NCBI GenBank assembly: GCA_963969395.1
Contig: OZ017800.1
Coordinates: forward strand, 11,502,479-11,566,478
Length of the DNA stretch: 64,000 nucleotides
Origin: Pseudoscleropodium purum
Taxonomy: Eukaryota; Streptophyta; Bryopsida; Hypnales; Brachytheciaceae
Reading direction: 5' to 3'
Both the position numbers and the translations under genes were made by a program. This document shows positions 35,958 through 47,825 of the stretch, piece by piece; the first letter of the stretch is position 1; each line of letters begins with the position of its first letter. The notes beneath the pieces were generated by a model. It ran no database searches and was not told where the DNA came from. It saw only the letters and a list, made by a program, of their open reading frames with translations.

Positions 35958-38880
35958 AGTTCTTATTACAAAATTTTGATATTTTTCAAATGTGTTAAAT
36001 ATGTCTAAAAAATATGAAATTGAATTTTATATGATTTTTTAAGAATTTTATTATATAAAAATCATAGAAATTGCAAAAATGTTTCAAATAGTATGAAATT
36101 TTTAATAAAAATGAAAATAATAGTGACAAATATAGTGGTATAATTGATGTATTCTTTGGATTCAAACCAAAATAAATTCAATAGAAAAAGTTCAAAAGTA
36201 GTGTGTATTTTGAGCTTTCAAGATGCTATCTTCAAAATCTCACAAAAATTACAATTTTAATAATTTTGAATAAAATTAAAATTGAATAAAAAATAAATTA
36301 TTGAACCTAAAATTTTTTTAGTTAAGTTTAAAATCATTTAAAATAAAAAACTATATGAAAATTCAAGTTTTGACTTTTGAAATGCCTGTGGGGCTTGCAA
36401 TATCTTTTGTAGATTAAGACAAATGAAATTCACACATTGCACAAAAATAAACAAATTCAATATATCAAGGTGGTAACTATCCACATAAACACCTATGCCA
36501 ATGGATTCTTATTGATAGTCTTCAAGTTTAGGTAAACCTATTAGAATTGATGAAGGTAATTGTACATGAAAGCATTCAAATAAATATTATAGCATAGTTG
36601 CCACTACCTAATTGTTTAATTTTTTGTTAAATGTTGTTGGAAATCAAAGTGGAACTCTAAGTTTTCTTCATATGCATTTGTTGACAACTTATGAGTAAAT
36701 TATGAATTCTTGAAATATTAAAAATAAGTTTGTCAAAAAACAACTCTAAGCTCTCATATTGAATAGGTCTTCATTTTAGGCAAAAATCTAGATGGGACAA
36801 TTTTGCAAACAAATTGCATATAGATACACTTACCTTACAATTTCAACTCATAAAATGTCTCTCGTTAATTTTGAGCAAAACTTTTAGAAAACAACACATG
36901 TTGGAAACAAGGTGAAATCAACAAATTTATATTTTTTTAGTAGCCTTTTACTATACAATTTTGTATCTAACTTATATATCTATTCTTCCACCAATTCTTA
37001 GAACGTATTTCCTTAGTGTCTTTGAGATCATAATATTCAAAGTAGAAAAAAAGGTTTTCCCAATCATTTCTAAAAGTAAAGTTTGACTTTGAAAATATGT
37101 GTTTCAAAACTTTGGAAAAAGATATTATATTGAAGAATTGAATTGGGAATCTATAAAAACAATTAAATAGAAAAGAACTTAATTTTCATCTTGTAAATAA
37201 TAATCATATGACTAGAAGGATGTACAAGACAACAAAATAAACTTAATTGCCAATAAATCTTATATAAAATTGAAAAATCCTACTATTTTAATGGTGGAAA
37301 TGTTGCATGTAGCAAATCATCTACCTCTATGTAATTTTTAGTTTTTGAAAATTGATTTTTAAAATGAGCATCTTATATTATTTTTCTTAGAGATTCTATG
37401 ACTACTTAGATAATATAACTTGTCATATTTTTACCTCACTAGTCAAAATAGAATGAATGAAAGCTAACATACTAGATATATTCTCAATAAAATTATTATT
37501 TTTCACCTATAAAAAAAGCTTGTCATAGTAAACAAAATCTACATGACATTTCTATTTTTTGTAACATAGAAACATCAACTTCAATGCAAAATAGTGTTGT
37601 ACATTTAAAATATTTGTTTCAACTCCCCCAAAATTTTGAAAAATAAAAACACAATAAAATCTTTTAATAATATATATTTTTTCAAATTGACTTTTTGCAT
37701 AGCTAAAGACCTCTTGACATTACATAAATTTTATTTAGAATACTACCACAAACTACTCACTCTACTAAAAACTACTCATTCATTGAAATGTAGCAAAAAC
37801 ATTGCAAAGTTTTTGCTAGCAAAATGCTTTAGAAGTTGATGTGATTTGTAGTCATACACTAAATCTACTCTAGAAAGATCTAGAAAGCCTAATGGTAGTA
37901 TCCATAAGCATAGATTTTTTTGGTATCTGATTTAAAAGGTGCATGTATTGCTATATGTATTAGTAAATAAATTTGTCATCAAGTTGAGCCAAATTCAATG
38001 ACACTTGGTACTTCCAATTTGGATCGTTATTGTATTTCTTCATGCTTGAGGAACTCGAAAGTGGTTAATATCATGTGTTCAACCTGCATGGTGTTATTTT
38101 TGAACATGACAAAATTTAGATGTTTTTATAAAGACTCCTAATGAAATATGATGATTGTTGTCGAAATAAGTGTAGCCTTGGCTAGATGTTTTTGGCCGTG
38201 ATACAATGCAAAGTAGTTATGAGTTCAAACCTAGCCATTGGCAAGGTACTTACTATCATAGTCCACCTAACTATGGTGGTAGGCAAATGACCTTGTCACC
38301 ATATGAGAATTTAAGTAAAGAATTTTCCATCTAGGTCCATGAAGCTTCATTAAGCAAATGCTTCCTTCAGACTATATAAATATTCTTCATTTGGCAAATA
38401 CTTCAAAGCTCAAAAATTTAGATATTGAACTTAAGCCTAAACTCCCAAGATATATTTGCACTTGATGTTAGGGGTGATGTTTGCAATGTGAATCCGATCT
38501 CAAAGGAGGTCTAAATTCATTCCTAAAACCCTCAACAACAATATTCTTTAACACTAAGTGAGGACATACCTTCACTGTTATTTCACCAGGTATTACCGGG
38601 TATATGCCGGCACCGGTATCTCCTTCGGCAGAGCGCCTCTACAGCGCAAAGGCAGTTCGTTGAATTTTCAAAAAGCAAGAAACAAGTGGACGACCAATTA
38701 ATGTTCAAAAGACTTGGCTTACGTGGCTCATCCTCGTCAGCTTTGCATGCCGGATCGGATGAGAGCAGGATGGATGAAAGTTATAATTTATATCATCCAC
38801 TCACATCGACGGCGACGGTCTTGGACGGTTCTCGATACTCCTGGGTGGCGGGAGCCGGTAAGTTAACGTTCTTGACCTGT
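35958..38880. other. AT-rich desert upstream of the heat-shock gene
   Basis: No gene recognised. A stretch at about 38150-38320 has a weak resemblance to tRNA-type internal promoter boxes. From about 38570 the composition becomes balanced where the heat-shock gene's upstream region begins, and ACCGGTAT occurs at 38612-38619. Confidence 0.4.
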
Positions 38881-38882
38881 CT

Positions 38883-38902
38883 CGAACGTTCTTGAAAGTT
38901 CT
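38883..38902 (+). promoter_or_regulatory. Heat-shock element, four perfect units
   Basis: GAAcgTTCttGAAagTTC at 38884-38901: four alternating nGAAn/nTTCn units in exact register, the binding site of trimeric heat-shock factors. It lies about 83 bases upstream of a TATA-like box and in front of a class I small heat-shock gene, which is exactly the expected setting. Confidence 0.85.
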
Positions 38903-38956
38903 TCCGTCGTCTTCCACATTGCGCTTGACGCTTCCATGACATTCTCAAGGAGTCTC

Positions 38957-38969
38957 GAATCTTCCAGAC
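38957..38969 (+). promoter_or_regulatory. Second, imperfect heat-shock element
   Basis: GAAtcTTCcaGAC: two perfect units and one with a single mismatch, 15 bases upstream of the TATA-like box, the usual proximal site of plant small heat-shock promoters. Confidence 0.7.
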
Positions 38970-38983
38970 ATCGCAGTCGTGCG

Positions 38984-38991
38984 TATAAGAA
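38984..38991 (+). promoter_or_regulatory. TATA-like box of the small heat-shock gene
   Basis: TATAAGAA in a GC-balanced context, downstream of both heat-shock elements. Transcription would start near 39015, giving a leader of about 220 bases before the ATG at 39237. Confidence 0.6.
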
Positions 38992-39236
38992 TTCCGCCCT
39001 CTCTGCTGGCGGGCATCAGTCAGTCTTTTCGAAAGCATTCGTATTCGCATTCTGTCCCGTGTTGTAATCTGTCACTTGAGCTTCAATTCCTCTGAGCTAA
39101 TTAGCATTGTCGTATTGAGAGCGGTTTAAGATTTTTGACTGCACGTAATAGCATTTCCGTTGGAGCAGATTGTCTGGAGCGAGCCTTTTGAGGTTGCGAG
39201 GGGATCGGTTGATTACTGCTAAGGACTTCGATTGCA

Positions 39237-39710
39237 ATGGCGCTATCTCTGTTCGGGCGCGGAGGCCACGACATTCTTGACTCGATGGTGAACGGTAACG
39301 TGTGGGATCCGTTCGAAGGATTCTCGGTGCTGGAGCATAACACTCCGTCGCGTCAATACGCGCGGGATGCGCATGCGGTGGCCAACACGCAAATCGATTG
39401 GCGCGAAACTCCGGAGGCGCATGTGTTCAAGGCTGATCTTCCTGGACTGACGAAGGAGGAAGTGAAAGTGCGGGTGGTGGACGGGAAGACTTTGGAGATT
39501 GGCGGGGAGAGGAAGAAAGAGGAGGTGCAGAAGGGAGACACTTGGCATCGCGTGGAGCGTGCGCGTGGTACGTTCTTGCGGCGCTTCCGGCTTCCGGAGA
39601 ATACAAATGTTGACGAAGTGAATGCGCAGGTGCTGGATGGTGTTCTAACTGTGACTATTCCCAAACTGCTGAAACCTAAGCCACATGTTCGCCAGATCGA
39701 CATTGCTTGA
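39237..39710 (+). CDS. Class I (cytosolic) small heat-shock protein
   Basis: An intronless 157-residue protein, the usual length of plant class I small heat-shock proteins of 17-18 kDa. These ATP-independent chaperones form dodecamers in the cytosol and hold heat-denatured proteins. The N-terminus MALSLFGRG and NVWDPFEGF (21-29) are class I signatures. The alpha-crystallin domain spans about 52-145, with WRETPEAHVFKADLPGLTKE (55-74), the arginine in WHRVERARGTFLRRFRLP, and LDGVLTVTIPK (133-143) as its closing motif. The C-terminal I-x-I oligomerisation motif is IDI (154-156). No organelle targeting sequence is present. Upstream heat-shock elements and a TATA-like box predict strong heat induction. 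It looks intact and functional and is GC-rich compared with its surroundings. Confidence 0.96.
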   Translation: MALSLFGRGGHDILDSMVNGNVWDPFEGFSVLEHNTPSRQYARDAHAVANTQIDWRETPEAHVFKADLPGLTKEEVKVRVVDGKTLEIGGERKKEEVQKGDTWHRVERARGTFLRRFRLPENTNVDEVNAQVLDGVLTVTIPKLLKPKPHVRQIDIA

Positions 39711-39933
39711 AATAGGTGATGTGCTGCTTTATGGATATAGCTCATGAGTAAATTGGCCTCGGAAAGTGGAAGAGAAGACATTTGTGATCTTGAGAATATG
39801 TAAAGGTGCATCTGCTGATGATATTGTAATCTGCAGTTCTAGTGCTACGAGCATAGCAGTGGAGCATGATTTCTGATGGAAAACAGATCCCTAGGTTCAA
39901 AGTACTTCACTTTGTACTTGATTTTGCCTTGCA

Positions 39934-39939
39934 AATAAA
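39934..39939 (+). promoter_or_regulatory. Candidate polyadenylation signal of the small heat-shock gene
   Basis: AATAAA about 225 bases after the stop codon, within a mixed-composition 3' flank, a usual distance for a plant transcript. Confidence 0.45.
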
Positions 39940-41251
39940 GCCTCGTACTTTTTGTAATCAATCGTGTCGATCTTGCCTGGCTCCGGGGGGATATGTATAT
40001 TCTGTGTTTTGCTCGGCTTGTGTGCATGCTGTGGATTGATATCTTTTAATTTCACTTCATCCGATCCACGATTATGCGTCACTTCTTCATTAATCGGATA
40101 GCTTGTGCATCAAACTCCACACCAGCGAAAAGGAAATCGGATGAGGTGAGTTCACTGTATCGATTTGCACAATGAACGCTGATCTGAGGAGACGGCATGT
40201 TTATTTACCTAACCTGAACTCATAGTTGAGAGAATCCAATGAGCAATCGACTGATCTCAAATTTGAAAGGAATTGGAAGATTACTTTAGATTTTGACGCC
40301 TGTTTGTTGACGCAGTTAAGTCACATACTCAGAAATGGATACAGTACTCTTGTGGATATTAATTCTGTGCTGCTCGCTTCTTTGCTCCTCTTAATTTGGA
40401 TGCTGATTCAGCGAATACACGATCTCGATTTTCAAGTACTTCGGTTCTGTGATGCAGTCTTTTGATATAAGCAAGAAGCGTCTCTTTCTAATATGCATGT
40501 GACAATTAACTTCCAGTTGACTGATCAGACATTAGGTTGCCTCCCATCTTCCTTGCAGTGCACAAAATGATGGACACGGCGAACGGGTCAGCATGTACAG
40601 AACATTACTGAGTTTTGCCACAATTCATGGACCACCAACGGATAATGCCATTTCGGGACGAAAAGAAAGGAAACAGTAATGTCACTTTGTGCTTTCGAGG
40701 ATGGTGCTCCCTAACATCTCGGAAGCAGCACCACGCTAATCGTCATGACACTTTCCTCCTCTTCAAATGTTCGACTCTTCCATCGCAATATCTCTTAGCC
40801 CTTGCTATGCTCTCTGCCTCTATTTTAAAACCGCTTTTCACACGATTTAGCTTGATCATGCTATCATTCAATGCCGATAGTTGTGGTTTTATGCAACAAC
40901 TAGGTCGTAAGGGTAGCAAGACATCATGGCAAGCCAAAATTAGGTACATCGCGCGAGCAATGACCTCGGATATGCGAGCATTGACTGTTGAGTGTACGCG
41001 TAAAATTGGGATTTCTCATTTGCCATGTGTTGAGAAACTTGCTCAATATGACGAGTTGCGATCTTAATTTGGAAATTATACAGTTAGCAACGACTTTGAT
41101 GACTTGGGGGTGATTGATGGCTGCACTTCAATTTGAGCAAATTTCTACGGCACTTGTCAATAGGTCACGAGATCACACACTTAACTTGTGTCGCACATTA
41201 GACGACCAGAGATGCGGGCAGAGATGAGGGTGATGAAGATGTGATTGAAGA
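39940..41251. other. Spacer between heat-shock gene and helicase relic
   Basis: Balanced composition. The longest open frame (40615-41067, 150 codons) resembles nothing known and lacks a convincing codon pattern. The part just before 41252 should contain the old promoter of the helicase gene. No RNA gene was seen. Confidence 0.4.
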
Positions 41252-44200
41252 ATGGATTACACGGAGAGAGCGCGGCATCTGTTGCGGCATCACTTTGGTC
41301 ACCAGAAGCTCAAGGGTTTCCAGAAACAAGCCCTAAAAGCATAAGCTAGTAACCGGGACTGCTTCGTACTGTCAGCGAGCGGTTCCGGTAAAGTCTTTCC
41401 CCTCTTTCCTCTAAATTTTCGCGGTTCTTTCAGAATGTCGATTGTTAATGATTTCTAGTACTTCAGGTCGAGCACATTTCAAAGTACTTCCAAAATTGCT
41501 GACGCCTAGGGTAGCTGTGTAACACGGTATCATAATTTCGAACTTCTACTCTCCGTCATAAAAAGAATTGAGCGTGATGTAGGTAAATCCTTATGCTACC
41601 AACTACCAGCGTTAATCACCCGGAAAGTGGTGGTGGTGATCTCTCCATTGATTAGCCTGATGCACGACCAATGCCTACAATTAGCGGCTGCGGGAGTTTC
41701 TACTTGCTTTCTAGGATCTTCACAGCCTGACCATGCAGTGGAACGAGGAGCATTGTACGGGAATTATAGCCTCATCTACATGTGTCCGGAATCTCTTCAG
41801 CGGTAACTGCAGATGATCTTACACTCTGTTTCTCCTCATGCTGTACACATTTTGTTCGCAAATACTTATCTGTCGTCAATTTTTTGAGAAAATTTGCGTT
41901 CTTCTATGATGGTCACATTGTTCATGATGGCAGGCTGGCGACTGGTTTGCAGGGCTAAGCTCGCAGTAAAGGAATAGCATTGTTTGCTGTCGACGAGGCC
42001 CATTGTGTTTCGAAGTGGGGCCACGATTTTCGGCCTGAATACGGGTATGACGCCTTTCTTCGTGTCTGCAAATCTATTGACGCTCGGTGGAAACCTCCAC
42101 ATCAAGCTAAACAGTGGCACTTGAATCTTTTGGGGAGTACTTAAGAGATGTTCATTATGTCCTTGGTGTTGACTCTTTTTTAGTTTGGAATCAGTAGTCG
42201 AGATAATGAACACCAAAAATATTCCAGTCAGATATGAATTAAAGTTTGGAGGGTATCTGAACGTCACGCTTATCCTTCGTGGATATCGTGGATCTTTACA
42301 TGGATCATGACTCTGCTGAGGAGGACTAGAAAGACGTCTCGGATCACATTTTGTAATAATTATGGGCCGTTAGTTTGCAGGAAATTGGGAATACTTCGAA
42401 GTCGTTTCAGTGATATTACATGGAGAGGGAAGAAAGTTCGCATTCCTATCATGGCCCTCACAGCTACAGCTACTGGCCGAGTGCGTGACGACATCCTGAA
42501 GTGCTTGAACATCAGGGACTCACATCCCAAGATTATCGTCACTTCCTTCCACAGGCCCAATCTTATATTTTCGGTAAGTTCTTATGACGGTATGCTAGAA
42601 TATATAATAATGTGTCCCATGATTAAGCTGTTGTACAATACCTATCTGAACTTCAGACTAATCTCGTACCATTCAATATTGTGCTTAAATGAAAGTACCT
42701 CTGAATAAGTACACTCCCAAATGACAATATCGGATTGTCATATTCAAGAGAGAATGAACCTTTCTTTCATTAAAGTATCATTTTGCCTTGAAATTTTATC
42801 CTATTAGTGTCACATTGCGGCCAGGGAGTGTTTCTGCTAATGGGGTGTTTCTACCAGTTAATGTAGTGTTTTACTCAAGCTTGGTCCTAGTGGCAATTTA
42901 CTAACATTGGTCCTCGATTCCCAGTTATGAAATTATGATTGCACATGAAAGTCAATCGCGGTGTAATGTACTCTAATCTGTGCTGTCTCGATGAAGGTGC
43001 ATCACAGCAGAACATCGCACCCCGATTCTTTCAAAGAAGACTTCGAGCCTGTCATTAACAAGTACAAAAGGAGAGGAGGGGGCCAAAGGAGGGGTCGGCC
43101 TCGCCCGAAGCTCGACCACAGTGTGCATACTGACCATAGTTATCCATCCACAGATAAAGTTCCCGATCTTCAGCCTCTTCAATTGCCGGACACTCGACCA
43201 ATTGACGAAGCTGCTGAAATTGAAAGGGCAACCGCTATGGCTAGAGCGAAATGTCCAGAAGTAGCTCCTTTGCCTGGTGGAAATCTTGATGACGATCCAG
43301 AGCATATTCCTACTGAGTTTGAGGAAACTGATGATGATGAGACTTGTGTCGCTCGAGGTGTTGGAGGTAGGAGCATCCAGGACACGCAGGAGATGCAAAT
43401 GAACCCAGAGGAGGAGAGGATAGGTGGCGATTTTGAGGGTGAGTATCTCTGTTTTTATGCATTTGTCTATCAAGATGGTGGCTGCCTTGTCTTTTACTCT
43501 AGGTTGGACAATACCATAACAACCGCATTGCTGGATCATGAGATTTGTCTTTGGATCATTCCTCTAATTCATGCAACATGGATCTCTACTTCTTGCTGGA
43601 AAAGGTCCCGTGTAATCCCTTGGAACGCGGGATGTGCAATTTCTGGAAAGACTATGCATTGTCTTGCAAAGGTGTCCAAGGACTTGGTAATGTTTTCATG
43701 GCACGTAAAGAGCTATTGTCAAAGTCGTTGTACATTAACCACCTATATTCCAACCTAATTCAAACGCCTTTCTAAAACCAACCTTAGAGATTCTTGCCTA
43801 AATGTACTCCCAATATTCATGAGTCTAGGGTTGGTTTTAGAAACATTTATTTTTAGCACTTTGGAAATTAATAGTTTATTCATTTGGTGTTCAATATATG
43901 CATTCCAAGATAATCTAAAATCCCTTTTGACTATCAACAAGACTTCCCTAAACTTTTTCAATATAACAATTGGAACCATGTTAGATTGCTTATTTAGATG
44001 CCGTTAGGTGTAGTTATTTTACAGGAGAATGAAGTGGCTTTGAATGTGGATGGGTTTTTAGCATGCCTACTCATTTCCATGACAAAATGAAGTCTTATTA
44101 GCAAATCTAATTAAGGTAGACATACCCGTTCTTGTCCCTTTAAGAATTCCTCCATCATGTATCAATGGTGCACATTTGCTTTCTAGAGTGTACTCTATTG

Positions 44201-45784
44201 GTACATGAAGACAGAATTGGTTAGGAATGGGTATGCATGACTACCTTATTGTTAAAGTGCAATGATACTATCCTTTATTTAAAAAAGGGAGTTCAAGAGT
44301 GACTTGCAATGAAGTAGGGTTTAGCAAAACTCAAAAAACGGTGTTTCAGGGGTGTCATGTTCTTAAAGATAGAACACGCAGTGCTTTTTAACTTCTTTAA
44401 ACAGAGCATCAGGTTTCTAGAGCTTCCTGGCGCTATTGCACTTCAACTTCCTTATATGGGCAGCCTTGAAGTTTTACTTCACATTTTTCTCATTGTTTGT
44501 GCTGTTGGACAAAGCAGTGCAACCTAGAGGATACAGTGGTCATAGATTGAGGAGACTGCATCGAAAACTTTCTACCAGTATTCGACATGGTGGAAACAGA
44601 AATCAAATAGGAAGGCACAAAGGGGCGCATTATCTACATGCCCACCAGAACCGAAACTGAGAATTTGTCTGCGTATTTCCGCAGACGTGGCGTAAAAAGT
44701 ATGGCTTATCATTCGCAGGTAGGCACCGGAATGTTTGTTTCCTTTCAATCCTTTCCTACAGATTAAATACTGCATTAAGCATCATGATCAAGTGACCAAT
44801 GATGAAACTTTACACTCTGCATTTTGCGATCTGTTTCCTCACTTTCACTGATTTAAACTCTGATGAAATTATTTCACATGCGTTATATGCAGCTGCCAAA
44901 GGCGCATCTGAAAGAAGTGCACGAACTTTTTCATGCAGATCGTTTGCAGGTGGGTATGCTACTTTCAATCATGGTCATACTGACGAACTTCTGATTTCAA
45001 TGATTTCTGAGTTGCATCTGATTATGAAATTGACCTGGGTACTTGAGCTTTGCTGACCTCATCACTAGAGAAGTCTTTGCAACTGACAGATTAGACCATC
45101 AGTATCATGAGACTAGGAACCATTTCCGAAAGGGATTATTGTTTGTGCAGGTAGTGATCGCCACTATTGCGTTTGGAATGGGGATTCACAAGCCCAATAT
45201 CTATCATGTCATCCATTACGGTTGGCCACAGGTGTGCTAAAACTTAGCTGATGACTGTAAATTCTGAACGGAAATGAATCTTATGAGAGGTTCCAATGTC
45301 AGTTGAGTTAGTATACTAGCAAGAGATTTAAGGGTGTAAAATCTATTACATCGACATGATCTCTTGGAATTTTCTGTATAAAAATGATGATTCAACTTTT
45401 TTTGATTGCTAATTACGCACAACATATACGAGGGAACCTACATTTGAATTAGTCAAGAGACAATCATGTTTATGTAAAACCTGACATAAACTTTGTGATT
45501 ACATGCAATAGAGTTTGGAAGATTACTATCAGGAAGCAGGAAGAGCTGGCAGAGATGGGGGTTTATCACACTGTCGTAAGTTACCAACTCTGCAATTACA
45601 TCTGGTTCTCATCTCTCCATTTAGGAACCTGCACTTCTTTGTTGAAAAATTGCCATTTTGAACTGAAACCTGTCATTGAAACAGAGTTATTCGTGGATAT
45701 GACGACTCTTCCCACTTTGCTGGCCAGTTGTAGGGATTGAAATGAAGCAATTTTTGCTCGGAAAATGCTTGCTCAGTGTCACAG
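41252..45784 (+). pseudogene. Decayed RECQSIM-like RecQ DNA helicase gene
   Basis: Ten colinear exons can be traced: 41252-41387, 41583-41802, 41934-42044, 42381-42573, 42997-43438, about 44528-44718, 44893-44949, 45151-45231, 45512-45560 and 45685-45784. All have AG/GT borders and compatible phases (the start of exon 6 is uncertain). They encode RecQ motifs in order: Walker A SGSGK with [94 protein letters not shown] and YYQEAGRAGRDG. The long acidic insertion (exon 5) inside the helicase core is the hallmark of plant RECQSIM, a 3'-5' helicase of DNA repair. In-frame stops lie at 41342 (TAA), 41956 (TAA), 44548 (TGA), 44608 (TAG) and 45738 (TGA), and exons for the C-terminal domain are missing. 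The gene is therefore dead but well preserved. Confidence 0.85.
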
Positions 45785-47285
45785 GTACAGTAAATTTCTC
45801 CTCAATTCTGCCAAATTTCTTCATTCCTTCATTCCTTCATTATGTGTTATTCCTGCGGTTCTCCTCTATTGGTAATTATTCCAATATGAAAAAGAAATTT
45901 TAGTGATATCTTTATATGCTGTATTCAGAATTCAAGGTTATTGCATGCTTATGTTACAATTTTTATATCTTGAAAATTTTCAAATGTATCATGCAGTGTA
46001 AATGTTTTTATTAAGCACCTTCACATTGATGTTTCAGAACACCTTCATATTACTAAATCCTAAAACTTGTAGTTTGAAGTCCAAATTACGATGTAATTGG
46101 TTGTCTTAAGTTATAATTTTGATTGCTTATATTGGTATTTATGTTTAACTTCTTTTGCTTTTGTATTCTACTTTTGACTTTGATTGACATTTTATATGAA
46201 CATTTGAATTTGGATGTTGTATGATTTCCAAAGGACCAGTTCCATTGTCATGTAGTCAAACATCATTTTTAAGTTCAATTTAACCTTTGAATAATAAGAT
46301 TCAATCTTGTATTTTTATTACATGAGACTATATTGTGTGACAATGTAAAAAAACTTTGTTCAATTTGTGGAAAATTGTCATTGTTATAAAATTTATAACA
46401 AGAATATAATATAATATAGCAATGGTAAATTTCCATTGTCATTAAATTATGAATTTTTTTCTCATTTTTGTTTTAAATCAAGTACCAAAAATGGATATTT
46501 AAAAAATTATAATCAAGTTCCACCCACGTGTATCCAATCTTTGGGTGAAAATTAAATAAATATCCTAGTTTTTGAAAAAGTATGAAAATAATATAGACTA
46601 TAATATTGAGTTTCTAAATAGTTTGAATTGCCATATTAATGTGCCTCATAAATTTGTATAATTCTAGAATTGGTACAAGTCTACATTATTAATGCGAGCT
46701 TGTAGGGCAAAGTAACAAAATTAACTAATAACCAAATACTTTTGGACTTTAAGAAAATCCCCTCAAATGTATTAAAATGTTAATTTTGATAAATCTTTAT
46801 TTTGATTTTCCATTCAAATAATATTATTAAATTTGATAAACATTAAGCATTTCAATAATGTCTCTAGCATGATAGAAAATCCATCTTATTTTTGGATGCT
46901 TAAAAATTCAAAACATTCCCATTTTGCATACTTCACCTATTTCAGTAATGAGAGAATTGTTTAAAGATACATTTAAGAAGAATTCAATATATTTAAGAGG
47001 TACACTAGATCTAATAAATCTAAATATATAATTCTTTATATTTCATTTATATAACGTAGTTATTCAAACAAATGAAGACATTTCATGCATATATTATAGA
47101 ACTGTAAACATCCATATTTAGAAGTCTCTATGTAGCCATATCATATATTTTTCATATTATAGAAAGATTATTGTTTAAAAAAATATAAATACCTTATTTC
47201 TCTAAATTTATAATTTCTTAAATTATTGATTTAAACTTTTTTTTTAAATTAAGAATATTTCATATTTTTAGTATTGATTTATTTA
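45785..47285. other. AT-rich DNA replacing the 3' part of the helicase gene
   Basis: Immediately after the last helicase exon the composition falls to AT-rich. It begins with a short imperfect (TTCATTCC)n run at about 45819-45842. None of the expected zinc-binding or C-terminal RECQSIM exons could be found. Confidence 0.5.
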
Positions 47286-47825
47286 TTAATCCCTAAATGT
47301 CAAAGCTCTTTTTTTGAGCTTCTTGGAGTTTGCTCAAAACTAAACAAAAAAATTAAGTTTTGGATAGTTTTATCAACCTTTTTAAAATTGTAACCATATG
47401 AATTCAAATTAGATGTGTTATGGATCAAATAGGAAAAAAAAACACAACAATATCACTTATGGATTGATAGATTATAATGTTTGATGAAGGTGTTAAAATT
47501 ATTAAAGTGACTAGTAGTCTTTCAATCTAATTTTTACATGTCAAATTTAAAATGAAGGTGAAGTCATGAAAAAACATGTAGCTAAAGGACCTAATATGCA
47601 TAATCTAAATCAATTGATGACTTTAAAATATCTACTTTACAATTTTTTTAATTGAATTTCCAATGTAAGTTTTTCCTCAAGATCTAGTGTAATTGAGACT
47701 CATCTTTACAAGCTTCTAACACAAAAATATCCAAGATTTGCAATGGATAACCTTGCATAAAATCTTCAATAGAGAAATTATAAACACTTGTTTTTCAACA
47801 TCAAATTTTGATGTTGAAAGCAAAC
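47286..47825 (-). repeat. Dispersed repeat, inverted copy of 35430-35957
   Basis: Begins with TTAATCCCTAAA (47286-47297), the complement of the family's terminal motif, and its reverse complement follows 35430-35957 with many substitutions. Landmarks are 'aaattagatgtgttatggat' with 'caaatagg', 'agattataatgtttgatgaa', and 'tctttcaatctaattttta'. Confidence 0.55.

Noticed and set aside
39243..39811. Minus-strand open frames across the small heat-shock gene
   Set aside because: They are shadows of the plus-strand gene, which has clear alpha-crystallin motifs and a matching promoter.
40615..41067. 150-codon open frame before the helicase relic
   Set aside because: No recognisable domain and no convincing codon pattern; it may be a chance frame in mixed-composition DNA.
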